From: Lepus europaeus
Taxonomy: Eukaryota > Chordata > Mammalia > Lagomorpha > Leporidae
Assembly: GCF_033115175.1 (NCBI RefSeq)
Contig: NC_084834.1
Coordinates: 78,264,462-78,328,461, forward strand
Reading direction: 5' to 3'
Length of the DNA: 64,000 nucleotides
In this document: piece after piece, positions 10,691 to 44,099 of the stretch
Position numbering within the stretch: the stretch's first letter is position 1
Layout of the letters: the number at the start of each line of letters is the position of its first letter
Notes under the pieces: model-generated
The model's database searches: none
What the model was told of the DNA's origin: nothing
Seen by the model: only the letters and a program-made list of their open reading frames with translations
Program-made: the position numbers and the translations under genes

Positions 10691-13090
10691 AATTAGTTGC
10701 TTATAAACATTTTTACAATATGATCAGACATTGATTTTTATCCTATTTTTTTCTTAGAATAAATCATTTTGCCTTAGCATAAAACTTATTTTTCTTTTTC
10801 TTATCATTTTGATCATATGATACTATTTTACATACAAAAATTATTCTTTCATTTTAACTATTTTTACCATAAAATGTATCCTTACAACTTTATACATTTT
10901 TTCTTATGTATTGATTACTTTTTGCCTTTTTATTTCTTTTTTAACTACATCTTGAAAAAAATTTTAACTTCAGAATTAAAAAAAAAAAAAACTCTTAGTA
11001 GCGTTAACCTCTAGTGGAAACCTAAGTACTAAGGCATACTTGAATTGTGAATATTTTATAATTCTTAGAAACACATGTTTATACAATAGTTGTTAATGTG
11101 CTACGGGATATATTTATTAATAGATTAAAATATGTTTTGTCTTTTTATAAGATTTAGGAAGCCCAAGGTGGATATACCTGAACACATAGTTTGTAATCAA
11201 TGTTTATAGTTATATTTTATTTAGAAATGGCCCAGATACTTGGCAAATATTGAGCATGTAATTTAGCTTAGTAAAACTATATGAATGTAGTTACCCAAGA
11301 AATCATAAAAACATAGTAAGACACAATTATTACTTCACAAGTACATTTATAAATCGTGTCCCCTTTTTTTCTTTGTGATTTACTTGCTATTGGGTCAAAC
11401 TCCTATTTTTACGATTTTAAATAAGTAACAGAGCTAGAGTCACAAGCCTTGGAGAACAGATTTGTAAGAGTCACGAGGGCATTTGGGTGCAAAGCTCTCC
11501 AGGTAAACTTGTGCCTTTGACTGAAGCAGCAAGTTCCTCCATGCAGTTGGCTAACTCCCGGTGTGGTTTCCTCTCATTGTGAGGATTTTTTTTTTTTTTC
11601 AGTCAGCTGGTTTCATCCATTCATTTGCTTTACTATCAGAAATTAGTGTTTGAATCAATTAGTATAAACCCGAATACCCTGGTTCATAAACTCTAACAGT
11701 TAAGTCATATTTGGGAATTCTTAGTATCAAATCTCTTAGTTCAGCTCAAGTGCAAGAGACATGTCTTTACCTCTAACAGGTTTCTCCTTGAGAACAGATA
11801 GCAGTATATTGGGCTCTGGATCTTTTCCAGTGTTTCTGAGTTAGGAAAGGAAACAAGAGAAGAAGAGAAGTAGAACCTGGCTCCGGCAGCTCAGAGAGCA
11901 GAGCATCTGAAGGATACAGAGGAGGAATTGCAGGTGGAAGAATCATTATTATGGCTGCAGCAGTTGCAACAGTCCTATGGCTCCTGCCATTACCAAGTTT
12001 GCCTTGGTTGCCTTCTTGAATTCTGAGATAGTTTTTCAATTACAGTCCTGTTAACTTCTTAAAAGGAAACAATCCTATCATTTCCCCTCTTTGATGCTTC
12101 TAAGTATCAATCAAAGTAATTGTCCTGTTCTGGTTTCTCAATTTTATTGGCTTTTTAAGTTGTATACACAAAACACCAGTTTAGATACATCAAAGGTACC
12201 CCATGTTGGTCATTGCAAGCTTGAATCACTTCTAGTATCAATCTCGCATTTAGACAGTTTGAGCTCCAAAGGTATTGTACCTGAATCCTGCTGGACTACT
12301 GGCAAGAGACTGATCGTTAGATATCCTAGTGATTTTGGTATTGAATCTATTGCTTCTTATTCCAGTTTGTTGAGACAAAGTCTATGGATTTGAATGTACA
12401 GGATTAGTGTTTTAAACGTAAACTATCTGCTCATGATGTGTCTAGGTTTCTCCTTCCAACTGTCTATCTTGACCTTGGGGGCACACAGTGCTAGTGATTA
12501 GCACTATGTGGCCTCCCTGGATGAGTCAATTCATTATTCATGTGTAGGGAATTCCCTATAAGACTGCTGCTCATCTTCAGATGAATCTTGGACTCCTCCT
12601 CTAAGCCTCCAGCCACCTGGAAGTGCCAGTAATCCGACCGGAGGGAGCAAAGACGTTCGTTAGCTTTGGAGTCAGTGGATTTTATTTAAGTTTCATGTTT
12701 TTGTTTCACTGAATTGGATTTTGAGGCTTTGTCCTGAACAAAGGGAAAACACACTGACTATCTTTTCCCAGCTAATTCCCTTCCTCAGTGCCCTTTTAGC
12801 TGAGGGATTAAAATATGGACTTCCTTTCCCTACTACCTCTCAAAGAAGATCCTGCGCCCCATACCTGGAATGTCATCTACTATCTAAATAAACACAGGAT
12901 CTTCAACCAATAAGTGGGAGATCTATGACCCAGGGGAGAATCACCCTGCCACCTGGGGCACCAGAGAAGCCAGTGAGATGACAAGGAGCCCTTGCTGGTA
13001 CCAAGCACTAGATGCACATGGTATTTTGGTCAGTTTCAAGTGGTCTGCTCTGGGTTCTTTTTCAGTAGCCAAGATGGTTGACTGAATAAG
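10691..13090. other. AT-rich then LTR-like intergenic sequence
   Basis: 10700-11580 is AT-rich without recognisable elements. 11580-13090 has mixed composition, with open frames that look random. 12730-13050 has LTR-like features (TAAATAAACACAGGATC), but I cannot assign it. Confidence 0.3.
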
Positions 13091-13094
13091 TAGA

Positions 13095-13590
13095 GTTTGG
13101 CTGAACAATGAAAGTCAAAGTTTATTCAGCTAGTCAAACTGAGGATTTAAACCCAGAAACCAGCAGTCAGTTGCATGGATTGACTGCTCCACAAGCCTGA
13201 TTTTGATTACAGGTTTTATACTTTTCTTACAGGATGAGCACATACATTGAGTCAGGTTTAAACAAAATAGACTTATGTGTGGTCATCAATCACATTGAAA
13301 AATCGAAGAATACTTGGTACTTGCCAACAGACTTAATTATTGATTAGGGATGTATGTTACATTCTCACACCACATACGCAGGGAGAGGCAAACAATGAGA
13401 TCATTAATCAGTCTTTCTACAATGCCCATAAGATATAAAGCTCACTCCCTAAGTATAGTAGATGTTTCTTTGGTCACAGGTAGTTTGTTGGAAGGCCCTG
13501 TTGCCTGGGAACAAGCTGCAGGGCATCCTCACAACATGGATAGCATTTTAGCTACTGCAGTCTCCGTTCCACTCTTAAGTCCACAATAGT
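13095..13590. repeat. Dispersed ~500 bp block, copy B
   Basis: Counterpart of 2070-2599, in the same orientation, about 11 kb away. The order of shared landmarks is unchanged. Probably two copies of one LTR or ERV family, or a small segmental duplication. Confidence 0.55.
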
Positions 13591-15179
13591 GACAACTGGA
13601 TGCTGGAGTATTGCCAACTGGATCATCTAATGCTGCAAATATTCTTCTCTCTCTGTACTGTGCAAAAGTACACCTGCAGGGTGACAGACAAAACTGGCAG
13701 GACATGGGTTGTAAGCAGAGGAAGAAATTTGCACAAATTACCAGTCTCAGGCCTGTGTGAAATGTCAATACAGATCCCACATACACACTGAGAGCTATTT
13801 TTCTCTTTCTAGACTGTCTGAAAGGCAATTTTTCTCCAGCACCTACAATCACCCTTAGCAACCTTGAGCAAGACAACTCCAGAGAAAGAGAAAACACAAA
13901 AACACAGGATTAGGAGTGAGAAAAGGAAACTAACATAGATAGATATTTTATTTTTATTATAGAAAAATGGTATATAAATTGTCGTGCAAATCCATCTGAA
14001 ACGCCTCATAAGTTTTCTGAGAAAACATAAATCATTTAAAAATGACTGAAGAAGTAGAACATTAAATAAACATCAAGGGAAAACTTCCTAAAATGCTTTC
14101 CCCAAGAATTTTGCAAGGCTGCATCTTTCTGATCATTCTGGCTTCATTTAAATATCAGCTCTTCAAAGAAGTTTTCCCAGATGCTTAACAAATATAAATA
14201 AATAAACTTTTTTTAAAAAGTCAGTAGGGCCTATGTCAGTGCTGTGACATTTCAGCCACCTTTTGCCCTCATTTCTGCACAATTATGCATTGGATTTTTA
14301 TGCAATGATCATGTACAATTTTCCATAAAAAAGAAAATAATTTTTAAGCACTTAAATTTTTTTCTTTGAAAAATAAGTGAATGCTGAAAAATCAAAGGAA
14401 AAGAGAACAAAAATTTAAATAAAAATTTTGAGACATATAAAATGGCAAATAAAAAATAGATGAAGTAAATTAATTTTATGATAAAGCCAACACTGAGGCA
14501 AGTTTCAAAATATCAAATTTTTACCTATCGCTGTTTGGATCAGCATAGCAAGTACCAAAGAGAAAGCTGGCAGTCAGTAGATATGTATTATAGAATGCCA
14601 AGTTTCAGTTGTGTTCTAGATTCTTCTGTTTTTAAAACCAAAAAAAAAAAAATAGATCATGTGGTTACTTGAATCAGCAAAAACCTTCTTATGCTGCACT
14701 AACCAGTTTGAGTTAGATTTCTGCTCTGAAAAATATAATTCTTTTCTAAATAATCTCTAATTCTATTCCTTCTCTTAGAATCATTCTTGCTCTCACTTTC
14801 ACCAATCTTTATCATTGCTTCTAAAGTTTTTCTTCTCATCATTTCTTACATTTCTCTTCATTATTCTTGCCCACCCAAACTATGAGAATTGAAATCAGAA
14901 ACCTAAAACTAATCTGCAGTTTCTGTGAAGCCCAGTCTCCTGTACAGAGGAGTAAGAACAAGTGCTCTGAAGACTGAGAAGGACAAATGAGATGATGATG
15001 TAGAGGAACCTCCAGTCCATAAACCATGATACATCCTTTGGGGGAGGCTATTTTCCCTTCATTTCTTTTCGTTTTCCTTCTAGAACCCTGACTTACATTC
15101 CTCTTTTGCTTTCATTAACCCTCCTTCCTTTTTCCACTGCGCTGTCCCTTTCTTACCCTTCCCCCTCCATTTCACAGCT
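13591..15179. other. Intergenic upstream of gene 1; little recognised
   Basis: 14090-14200 resembles an L2 tail (GCTCTTCAAAGAAGTTTTCCCAGATGC). The rest is unassigned AT-rich DNA. Confidence 0.35.
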
Positions 15180-15275
15180 TCCATTTTCCTTCCTCTCTCC
15201 CTCAAGTTTTCAGTTTCCCATTCCTCCCTCCCTCCCTCCCTCTCTCCTTGATTGGTGCATGGTGCCTGTGAGTCA
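15180..15275 (+). promoter_or_regulatory. Proximal upstream region of gene 1: polypyrimidine tract, inverted CCAAT, AP-1-like site
   Basis: A nearly pure C/T stretch ending in repeated CCCT (15190-15247) is followed by ATTGG (15251-15255, CCAAT on the minus strand) and TGAGTCA (15269-15275, an AP-1 consensus), about 95 nt before the ATG. No TATA box was recognised. The role as promoter is inferred from position only. Confidence 0.35.
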
Positions 15276-15367
15276 TTCTGAGGTGTGAGGAAACTCTAAT
15301 ATCCAGCCTGGGTTGGTGAGAAGCAGAGACAGAGGAGCTTTCACCTGTGCACCAGCCAGAAAGAAAG

Positions 15368-36939
<21,572 letters not shown>

Positions 36940-37104
36940 GTATTTGTGTGTCAGTAGTGTGTGTGCATGTGTGTATGTGTGAGTGATATTTAAAAAGCTT
37001 CTGTGCAAGAAATGGCATGTGGTTTTCACCCAAAACATTTTTTTGAAGACTTGACTTCAAAAGACTTTTGAAGATTGACTTGATTTACTTTTAAAGGCAG
37101 AGTT

Positions 37105-37436
37105 GGGGCTGGCGCCGCAGCTCACTTGGCTAATCCTCCACTGGTGGCGCCGGCACCCTGGGTTCTAGTCCAGGTTGGGGCGCTGGATTCTGTCCCAGTT
37201 GCTCCTTTTCCAGTCCAGCTTTCTGCTGTGGCCCGGGGAAGGCAGTGGAGGATGGCCCAAGTGCTTGGGCCCTGCACCCACATGGGAGACCAGGAGGAAG
37301 TGCCTGGCTCCTGGCTTCAGATTGGTACAGCGTGCCGGCTGTGGCGGCCATTTTGGGGGTGAACCAACGGAAGGAAGACCTTTCTCTTTGTCTCTCTCTC
37401 TCTCTCACTGTCTAACTGCCTGTCAAAAAAAAAATC
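37105..37436 (+). mobile_element. Young C-type SINE nested in an older SINE
   Basis: GGGGCTGGCGCCGCAGCTCACTTGGC head and A tail. TTAAAGGCAGAGTT duplicated at 37091-37104 and 37437-37450. Confidence 0.95.
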
Positions 37437-37450
37437 TTAAAGGCAGAGTT

Positions 37451-37483
37451 AGGGAGAAAGAGAGGGAGGGGGAGGAGGAGGAG

Positions 37484-37539
<56 letters not shown>

Positions 37540-37790
37540 TCATGCATCCACTGGATCACTCCCCAGATGGCCATAATGGCCAGCACAGGGCAGGACAAAG
37601 CCAGGAACCAGGAGCTTCATCAGGTCTCCTGCATGGGTGGCAGGGGCCCAAACACTTAAGCCATGCTCTGCTGCTTTTCCCAGGTAATTTGCAGAGAGCT
37701 GGATCACTAGTGGAGCAGCCAGGACACAAACCAGCACCCATAGGGGATGCTAGTCTTGCAGGTGGTGGCTTTATTCACTAAGCTCATCTC
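37451..37790 (-). mobile_element. Older C-type SINE, antisense, with GGA/GA microsatellite
   Basis: (GGA)n then (GA)n at about 37466-37540 replaces the CT tract on the minus strand. The body follows through GGGGATGCTAGTCTTGCAGGTGGTGGC. Its tail piece lies left of the nested SINE (37080-37104). Confidence 0.85.
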
Positions 37791-38009
37791 TCTCATCCAA
37801 AATTTTATGAAAAATAAGACAGCCAAGTGCAAAAGTGAGCAGTTGTAAGAAACAGTTTAGGAAACAACAATAAAAGGGCTTTGAGTCAGCTGTGAGGAAA
37901 CTCAGCTCTTTCTATACTCAGTTGCCATGTGACCCAAAATGGCTATCTTGGCCCATGTTTCTATTCTTATTTTTTAAATGATACCCTCTCTCTTTAGAAA
38001 CTACTATGG

Positions 38010-38272
38010 GGGCCGGCGCTGTGGCACAGCAGGTTAACGCCCTGGCCTGAAGTGCTGGCATCACATATGGGCGCTGGTTCTATTCCTGGCTGCTCCACTT
38101 CTGACCCAGCTCTCTGCTATGGCCTGGGAGAGTAGTAGAAGGAAGCTCCTGGCTCCTGGCTTCGGATTGGCGCAGCTTTGGCTGCTGCAGCCATCTGGGG
38201 AGTGAACCAGTGGATGGAAGACCTCTCTCTCTGTCTCTACTTCTCTCTGTAACTCTTTCAAATAAAAAAAAA
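38010..38272 (+). mobile_element. C-type SINE with internal deletion
   Basis: GGGGCCGGCGCTGTGGCACAGCAGG head. About 45 bp normally between AGTAGAAG and GAAGCTCC is missing. Flanks AGAAACTACTATG and AGAAACTGCTATG. Confidence 0.9.
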
Positions 38273-38428
38273 GAAAAGAAAAGAAACTGCTATGAAGATC
38301 AAATGAGAAAATCACAATGAAACACCAGAGAAAAGCAAAGTGTGACTAGAGTGTGTTATAATGAAGTTTTTTGTTATCATGAGCTTGAGAACTAGAATAT
38401 ATTACTAAGAAATTAAATTATAAGTTGA

Positions 38429-38748
38429 CTCTAGCCCCTGCCGCCATTGCTGGAAGCCAGGTGGCCACATGGCTCAACCACTGGTGTCAAGCTCCACCCT
38501 CATCCTAATGGGATTCGCTGATCCTACTTCCCTGTCTGCCCCCCCGGGCAAAGTTTTAAAAGGACCTGTTCCGAACACGTGGCTCTCTCCTCTCCTCTTT
38601 CTCGCTCTCTCTCTCTTCCTTTCTGTCTCCTGACCTCTGTCTCTGTCTCTGTCTCTCTCTCTTATGCTCTCCTCCCTCTTTTCCTTCTTTGCCCCTTCCT
38701 CCCAGTCTGTCGGATTTCCCCCAATAAACTCTTTCCCTTAAAAAAATA
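38429..38748 (+). mobile_element. LTR-like sequence carried by retrotransposition (A tail, 14 bp duplication)
   Basis: GC-rich U3-like part, TTTAAAA (about 38554), long CT-rich tract, AATAAA at 38723-38728, then CTCTTTCCCTT and an A run. AAATTATAAGTTGA is duplicated at 38415-38428 and 38749-38762, which fits L1-mediated insertion rather than retroviral integration. Confidence 0.7.
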
Positions 38749-38867
38749 AAATTATAAGTTGAGCAGCAACCTGCAAAGACTAACACAGTTTTAAAATGAT
38801 ATGACATCTACCAAGAAATTGTTTATTTATTTACAAACCACAGTTTGTGCTTTTATGGATTTATGAG

Positions 38868-39040
38868 AGTACTTCAAAAAGTTCATGAAAATTGCTTCTC
38901 GATCTTTTGGCTAAGATCAAGTGTAAAAAATTCATGAAAAAGATATTTATTTTAGTGGAAAAGAAAGTTTGAAATAAATGCATAGATTTTTTTTCACAAT
39001 ACTCATTGCCCACAAACTTTTTGAATACCCCACATATTTT
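38868..39040. repeat. Short inverted-repeat (MITE-like) element
   Basis: GAGTACTTCAAAAAGTTCATGAAAA at left and CAAACTTTTTGAATACCCC at right are imperfect inverted repeats. It is interrupted by the U2 fragment at 38891. Confidence 0.6.
38891..38925 (+). pseudogene. U2 snRNA 5' fragment, retro-inserted
   Basis: 35 nt differing from the first 35 nt of U2 snRNA (ends TTTTGGCTAAGATCAAGTGTA) at three positions, followed directly by an A run. TTCATGAAAA is repeated on both sides (38882-38891, 38931-38940). Too short to be functional. Confidence 0.85.
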
Positions 39041-40784
39041 TAAGCAATTTGCTATTTGACATTTTAGTAGTATATCTATTCAGCGTATATTAATAAAGCA
39101 CCTAATAACAAAATCGTACTTGACACACTGGCATAACAGAGTCCAGTGTAATCCCTGTCTTTACGTTGATGATGGTTCAGCCCTAGAGTATCATATACTT
39201 TGTACAACAATAATTGCGGTAGAGGCAGGATCTGATGTCTGGCTAAAAAATCTAAGTCTCAAGATTCATGGTATGGAAATCCCATTTCTTAATGACTAGA
39301 GTAGGTGAAGCCCTGGAGGAGCAAGTCACCACCGATCTGGGCACGAGGAGCTTATAGATCTACACAATGAACATCTGGGCAAAAGATACTGTAGAAATTA
39401 GAGCTGTGTACAAGAACTCACAGGAGAGAGAACAAAGTTCACACTTAGCAAATGGCAGGCAATTCAGTTTACAAGGAACAATTTGTGTTTGTTAAACCAG
39501 CAAATTTAAAGGTCTTGATTGTATAATTTTTCTAAATATTACTGTAAATTAACAAGAGTGCAAGACGTTTTCCATCTAAATTGAACTGGATTTTCCTAGG
39601 ATATTAGCTGGCCTTTCTGGAGTCTAAATTTACAATTTTGTTATAAAATCCCACCTAATAGGGACTAGCATAAATCAACAATAGTTTTGCTTAGAATTAC
39701 TATGCACATTGAGTAGAGCAACTGAAATCAACCAAGTTCCAAAGCATCTGAAAAATATAGATGTTGAGTTGCTTATATTTTGAAATTGATCCTTAATTAG
39801 CTGTTCTTTGAAAAAAACCTCTAGCTAAATATTTCACTCCTATATCCAAGCACTAGTCAAATAAATGCATTCCATTGTCCACCAATAGTGAGAGACTATT
39901 GAAATCCATCAATTACAAGTCCTGGGAAAACAAAAGACAGCTACTACATTGCTGAAAAAGATAAGCATGATGAGAATTGAACAAAATTGAAGGGATTCTT
40001 CTCCATTCAAATCATCAGGCTAATAAGTTTCATACAATAATAGACAATGCATTTTCATGCATTTTAATTCAGAATTCTCAAAACATTTTAAAGACAAAAG
40101 TTACAAAATTGAGGGGAGTACTGGAGACAAAGCTGAATCTAACTGTTTATGGAAATGAAACAGGTCTTAATGTACATCTGATAGATAGCATGAATTTATT
40201 TATGGTATGGCCATTTTTGTATAAAGAGAACAGAAACATTGCCAGTTCTATCCTTCACATTAATTGTGACTTATAATTTCTGACCACAAATAAGCCTCAT
40301 ATATTAATTTTAAACCATTTTCCCTACCTTGAAGCTTAATTCCAAAATTTAACCCTGGAAGAAGGCAGTTTTCACCAACTTATTCATAAAGGCCTCACAC
40401 AACCTACGTCGCTAAAAATGGACTACCAGGAAACATTACTTCCCTTTCAATCTGCCTTGTTAGAACTGGATTGATAATTACTTATGACTTAGGAACATTA
40501 GACTTTAGCACCAGCGCTAAAAAATTAATCTTGCACTTTTAACATTAGCAGTGTGTGTGGTAACAAAACAAAATGTGGTGGAAGTACCTGGATGAACTTT
40601 CCCGAGGAAAGGAAATGTAGACCAAGCCTCTGGGGTTTATCCAGAGATCCTTGGCTGGCATAGTATTAACTTGCTTCAACCTCACTAATAGAAACCATTT
40701 TTGCATTGGGACTTTTTAAACCTAGCTTTCATAGATTATAAGCTGATGTAAGTTCTGAAGTCACTTGGCTTTCACCTTTATTTA
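39041..40784. other. Intergenic, nothing recognised
   Basis: No repeat family or exon identified. Two AG-preceded short frames were considered for ADH exon 9 and rejected. Confidence 0.45.
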
Positions 40785-40870
40785 TGGAGAACCAAATGAA
40801 GATCCAAGGAAGTAGAGACATCGTCCAGGATCACATAGCAAATTACCACTTAAGTAGACTCTCCTGGATT
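40785..40870 (-). mobile_element. MIR-like SINE, antisense
   Basis: AAGATCCAAGGAAGTAGAGACATCGTCCAGGATCACATAGCAAATTACC follows the MIR antisense core (CCCAAGGTCACACAGCTAGTAAG). Confidence 0.6.
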
Positions 40871-40879
40871 CTCACCACT

Positions 40880-41345
40880 CCTTTCTCTGCACGAGTCTTT
40901 CATGTTATTCTCATGTTTTGGCTTTACTCTCTCCAGCACTCAATGCCTCGGTCACAACAAATTTCTTTCATGCTTTCCTCAAACCCTATCCGCTAAAGGA
41001 TGATGTCAAGCTCCCCATCTCTGAGACTTCACACTTGTAGTTCCTCGCTCTGGAGCCCATCCATGCCCATACCCGACCTGCACCACATTTCTGTCTCTTT
41101 CAGCTGCCAGGCAATGTCCAACTCCATTTAGCATACTAAGTGCCCAGAAATCTAGGAAACATGTACTTCTTCTCTGTTTCCCTTCTACCCTCAACTTCCC
41201 CCCTCAAGACATCTAATATTATATTGTAATTGTCTGGTTAGTTATTTGTCTGATGAGTTCTTGAATATCATATTCTTCATTATAACCCTAGCATCAAATG
41301 CAATTGCTCTATAATGAATTTCTGTTTAATAAATGAATAAATACC
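40880..41345 (+). mobile_element. L2-like LINE 3' end
   Basis: Contains ATTATATTGTAATTGTCTGGTTA, GAGTTCTTGAATATCATATTC, TATAACCCTAGCATC and a terminal TAATAAATGAATAAAT, the order of the L2 3' end. Confidence 0.65.
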
Positions 41346-42100
41346 AACATGAAAAATGAGCAAACATCCTTAATGCAAGTGCATCAGACCACTGGATTTA
41401 GAAAACTGCACACATCTAGAGATTTTACCTATACACAATGTATAATGTATATTACTCTTCTTAAAACAGAAAAAAAAAAACAGCTTGACAGCTATTATGA
41501 GTATAGGTATAACACAACTTAGTAACCATAACAACACAGGAGATAAAGAAGAAAAGAAAATACCTGACATTTGAAATGAAATATACCATGGTCTTTATGC
41601 AGCCTTCTGGGAATCCTTCCTTTACCACCAGATCAACATAAGGCCAGCTAGAGACTGATCAGAATTCATGGAAAGAAGCAGACCCTGTAACTGTGGAGCT
41701 ATATGCAATGATTGGTTGGACCTGATGACTTTCCCTTTGCCTTATTATCTCTGTTTCTTGATCCTAAGATTTCCAGTTACCCACTGAACTTGATTGCAGA
41801 GACATTTTTTGGTGATTAGTATTGGTTGGGGGCAAGGGAGTTAACAGTTAAGATACAGAATGGGGGTCGGCAGACAGTTTGATACCTTGAAATACATGTG
41901 CTGTAATTATTTTGTAGGATGTGCATTTGGCCAGCCAAGTTGGTTGTTTGAATATTTGAACTTTTTTGTGTTTCAGCATCCGTTGTGTCCTCTTGTTTTG
42001 AGACCCCAGAGGATGAAAATGGAGCACAAGTATCCTCAGCAATGCTCTCTTTTTTTGTTTTTTGCCTTTCCCACCTCCTTGACAACTTAATTATAGAACA
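41346..42100. other. Intergenic, nothing recognised
   Basis: Mixed sequence without an assigned family. Confidence 0.4.
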
Positions 42101-42114
42101 GAAAGCCCAAAATT

Positions 42115-42456
42115 AAAGCTAGCACTGTGGCGCAGAGGGTTAAGCTTCCATCTGCAGTACTGGCATCCCATATGCTTCACTTTAAATCCAGCTCCCTGCT
42201 AACGCACCTGGCAAAGAAATGAAAGATTGCCTGGGACTTTGCACTCAAGTGGAAGATATAGATGAAGTTCCTGGCTCCTGGCTTTGACCTGGCCCAGCCC
42301 TGGTCATTGTGCCATTTGTGGAGTGAACCAGCAGTTGGAAGATTCTCTCTCTCTCTCTCTCTGTTTCTCCCTCTCGGTAACTCTGACTTTCAAATAAATA
42401 AATAAATGAAAAAAAAAAACTCTCTAGTAATTCCTGAGATTCAGAAATTAAAAAAA
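42115..42456 (+). mobile_element. C-type SINE plus apparent 3' transduced segment
   Basis: SINE head at AAAGCTAGCACTGTGGCGCAGAGGG, tail A run ending near 42419. Then 29 nt of unrelated sequence and a second A run before the duplication GAAAGTCCAAAATT (42457-42470), matching GAAAGCCCAAAATT at 42101-42114. Confidence 0.8.
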
Positions 42457-42470
42457 GAAAGTCCAAAATT

Positions 42471-43694
42471 GCAAAGAGGGTTCTTGCAGAATTTTTAGAA
42501 ATGAATCAATTATAATAAAATTAACTATTTTGAATTCATTTTTACATTTCAACTTAAAGCCTGAAGAAAAAGGAATGAGTTACTTATGGAAGGGTCTTCC
42601 ATCCACATTAATTGTCTGACTTTAAATTTGTTTTACTTTGAATAGGCCTCAATTCAGCTTGTATTTATTAAAAATGTATTTATAGCATGGAATGCTTCTC
42701 CATTCCACATGTGCTGACCTGACCTGCTTCAGAAAGAATCACCCAATAGTCTGCCTTCTTGGGCAAGGACTGGGAAGACAGGTGACCAGTTGTAGGAGTT
42801 TGAGCCTCACATATGTTGGGCCAAATTTTCCTAGTTGGGATGGTATGGGAGGGGGTGCTACTATTAACCATGCTTCAAAATTAATCAAACTTCTTAACGC
42901 TCAGTCTCACCTGCCCTTCACAAGCAGAAATATATTTTCCCTATTTCTTCTCAATATGCTATGTTCCCCTGGGTAGGCCTGCGGTCTTAGGGTAGAACTG
43001 AGTCATTCTCTTTTTTGGCTCCATTGCCTCAGCTTGCATGTAAAGAGATAAAGGGCCACAGTGATTACACATATAATTTTGTCATAAACTTATTGCAATC
43101 TGCCAAAATTCACTAGAATAGAACTTAGCATAAAAGGAAGGCTCTGTTTCAGGAAGAAGTTTGCAAACCAGGGAGATGCAACCTTCAGTTAAAAAAAAAA
43201 AAAAGTGCACTCCAAAGGAGCAAAAAGGAGAACTTGTCTTTTACAGAACAGGTTCATACGCAGCTTTGACTCCAGTCCACTATGCAAATGAAGAATGTTA
43301 GATATAAGTTTGCAGGTGGGAAGCACTCAGTCACAGTTAGTTGATATTTAAAAGTGACTGCAGATCACAGTTCACTGCTCAGGTCCAGGTTGCAAAACAA
43401 GATGTTTAAATTCTATTTGTCTCAGCAGTTGAAAACAGGAACATGCCTGGGCAAGGGTCACAATAACCCAGAGCAAAACAGAGTACACATGTAACCTCCT
43501 GTTAGCAAATGGCTGCTCAGCTGTGGTTAGAATCTTAGGCCATTTTGCCATTCTGTGTATTTCTCAAAGGTTCAGCTTCTTCATGATTTACAAGCTTTGG
43601 TGCACACATTCTATCAGCTACACACTATGAAAAGAGAAAATAGTGATAGGTAAGATTCAAGAAAAAAATCATCATTTAAATAAAATCTTTTTTA
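42471..43694. other. Intergenic, possibly old LTR, unassigned
   Basis: No convincing family. Short open frames have no supporting features. Confidence 0.35.
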
Positions 43695-43905
43695 AAGAGT
43701 TATTTATTTGAAAGACAGAGTTACAGAAAAAGAAAGAAGGTGAGACAGAGACACACACAGAGAAAGATTATCCACACAGAGACAGAGTGAACTGGTTCAC
43801 TCCCCAAATAGCTGCAATGATTGAGGCTTACTTGAATCAGTGCCCATACGGGCTGCCAACATTGCAGGCAGCAGCTTAACCTACTGGCCACAATGCCAGC
43901 CCCAT
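43695..43905 (-). mobile_element. Older C-type SINE fragment, antisense
   Basis: AGAGTTATTTATTTGAAAGACAGAGTTAC, GACAGAG run, GGTTCACTCCCCAAATAGC, CACAATGCCAGCCCC. Confidence 0.8.
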
Positions 43906-44099
43906 TAAACAAAATCTTCACATGAGGATAATGAGTTGGTTCTTTGGCTCTATTTTGGCTACAAACTAGATTATATGAAAAATATTCCTAGTAGGAAATG
44001 CCTAGAAATGTAAAATTTATACAACAACATCCATTTAAATCTGTGTCTTTTTTGCACCTGTTTCTCTGCCTCTCAAATAAGTAAATAAATGGAAGACAC

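Noticed and set aside
38891-38925. Functional U2 snRNA gene
   Set aside because: Only 35 of about 190 nt, with no promoter elements and a retrotransposition signature.
39590-39625. Possible gene 1 exon 9 (TTTTCCTAG then a 9-codon frame to TAA)
   Set aside because: The encoded residues do not resemble the conserved Ile-Arg-Thr/Cys C-terminus, and no poly-A signal follows nearby.
39955-39990. Second exon 9 candidate after GATAAG
   Set aside because: No polypyrimidine tract before the AG and no family-like residues.
41285-41345. Third exon 9 candidate (TAGCATCAAATGC)
   Set aside because: Reads Cys-Ile-Lys-Cys at first, but the block is the terminal part of an L2-like repeat.
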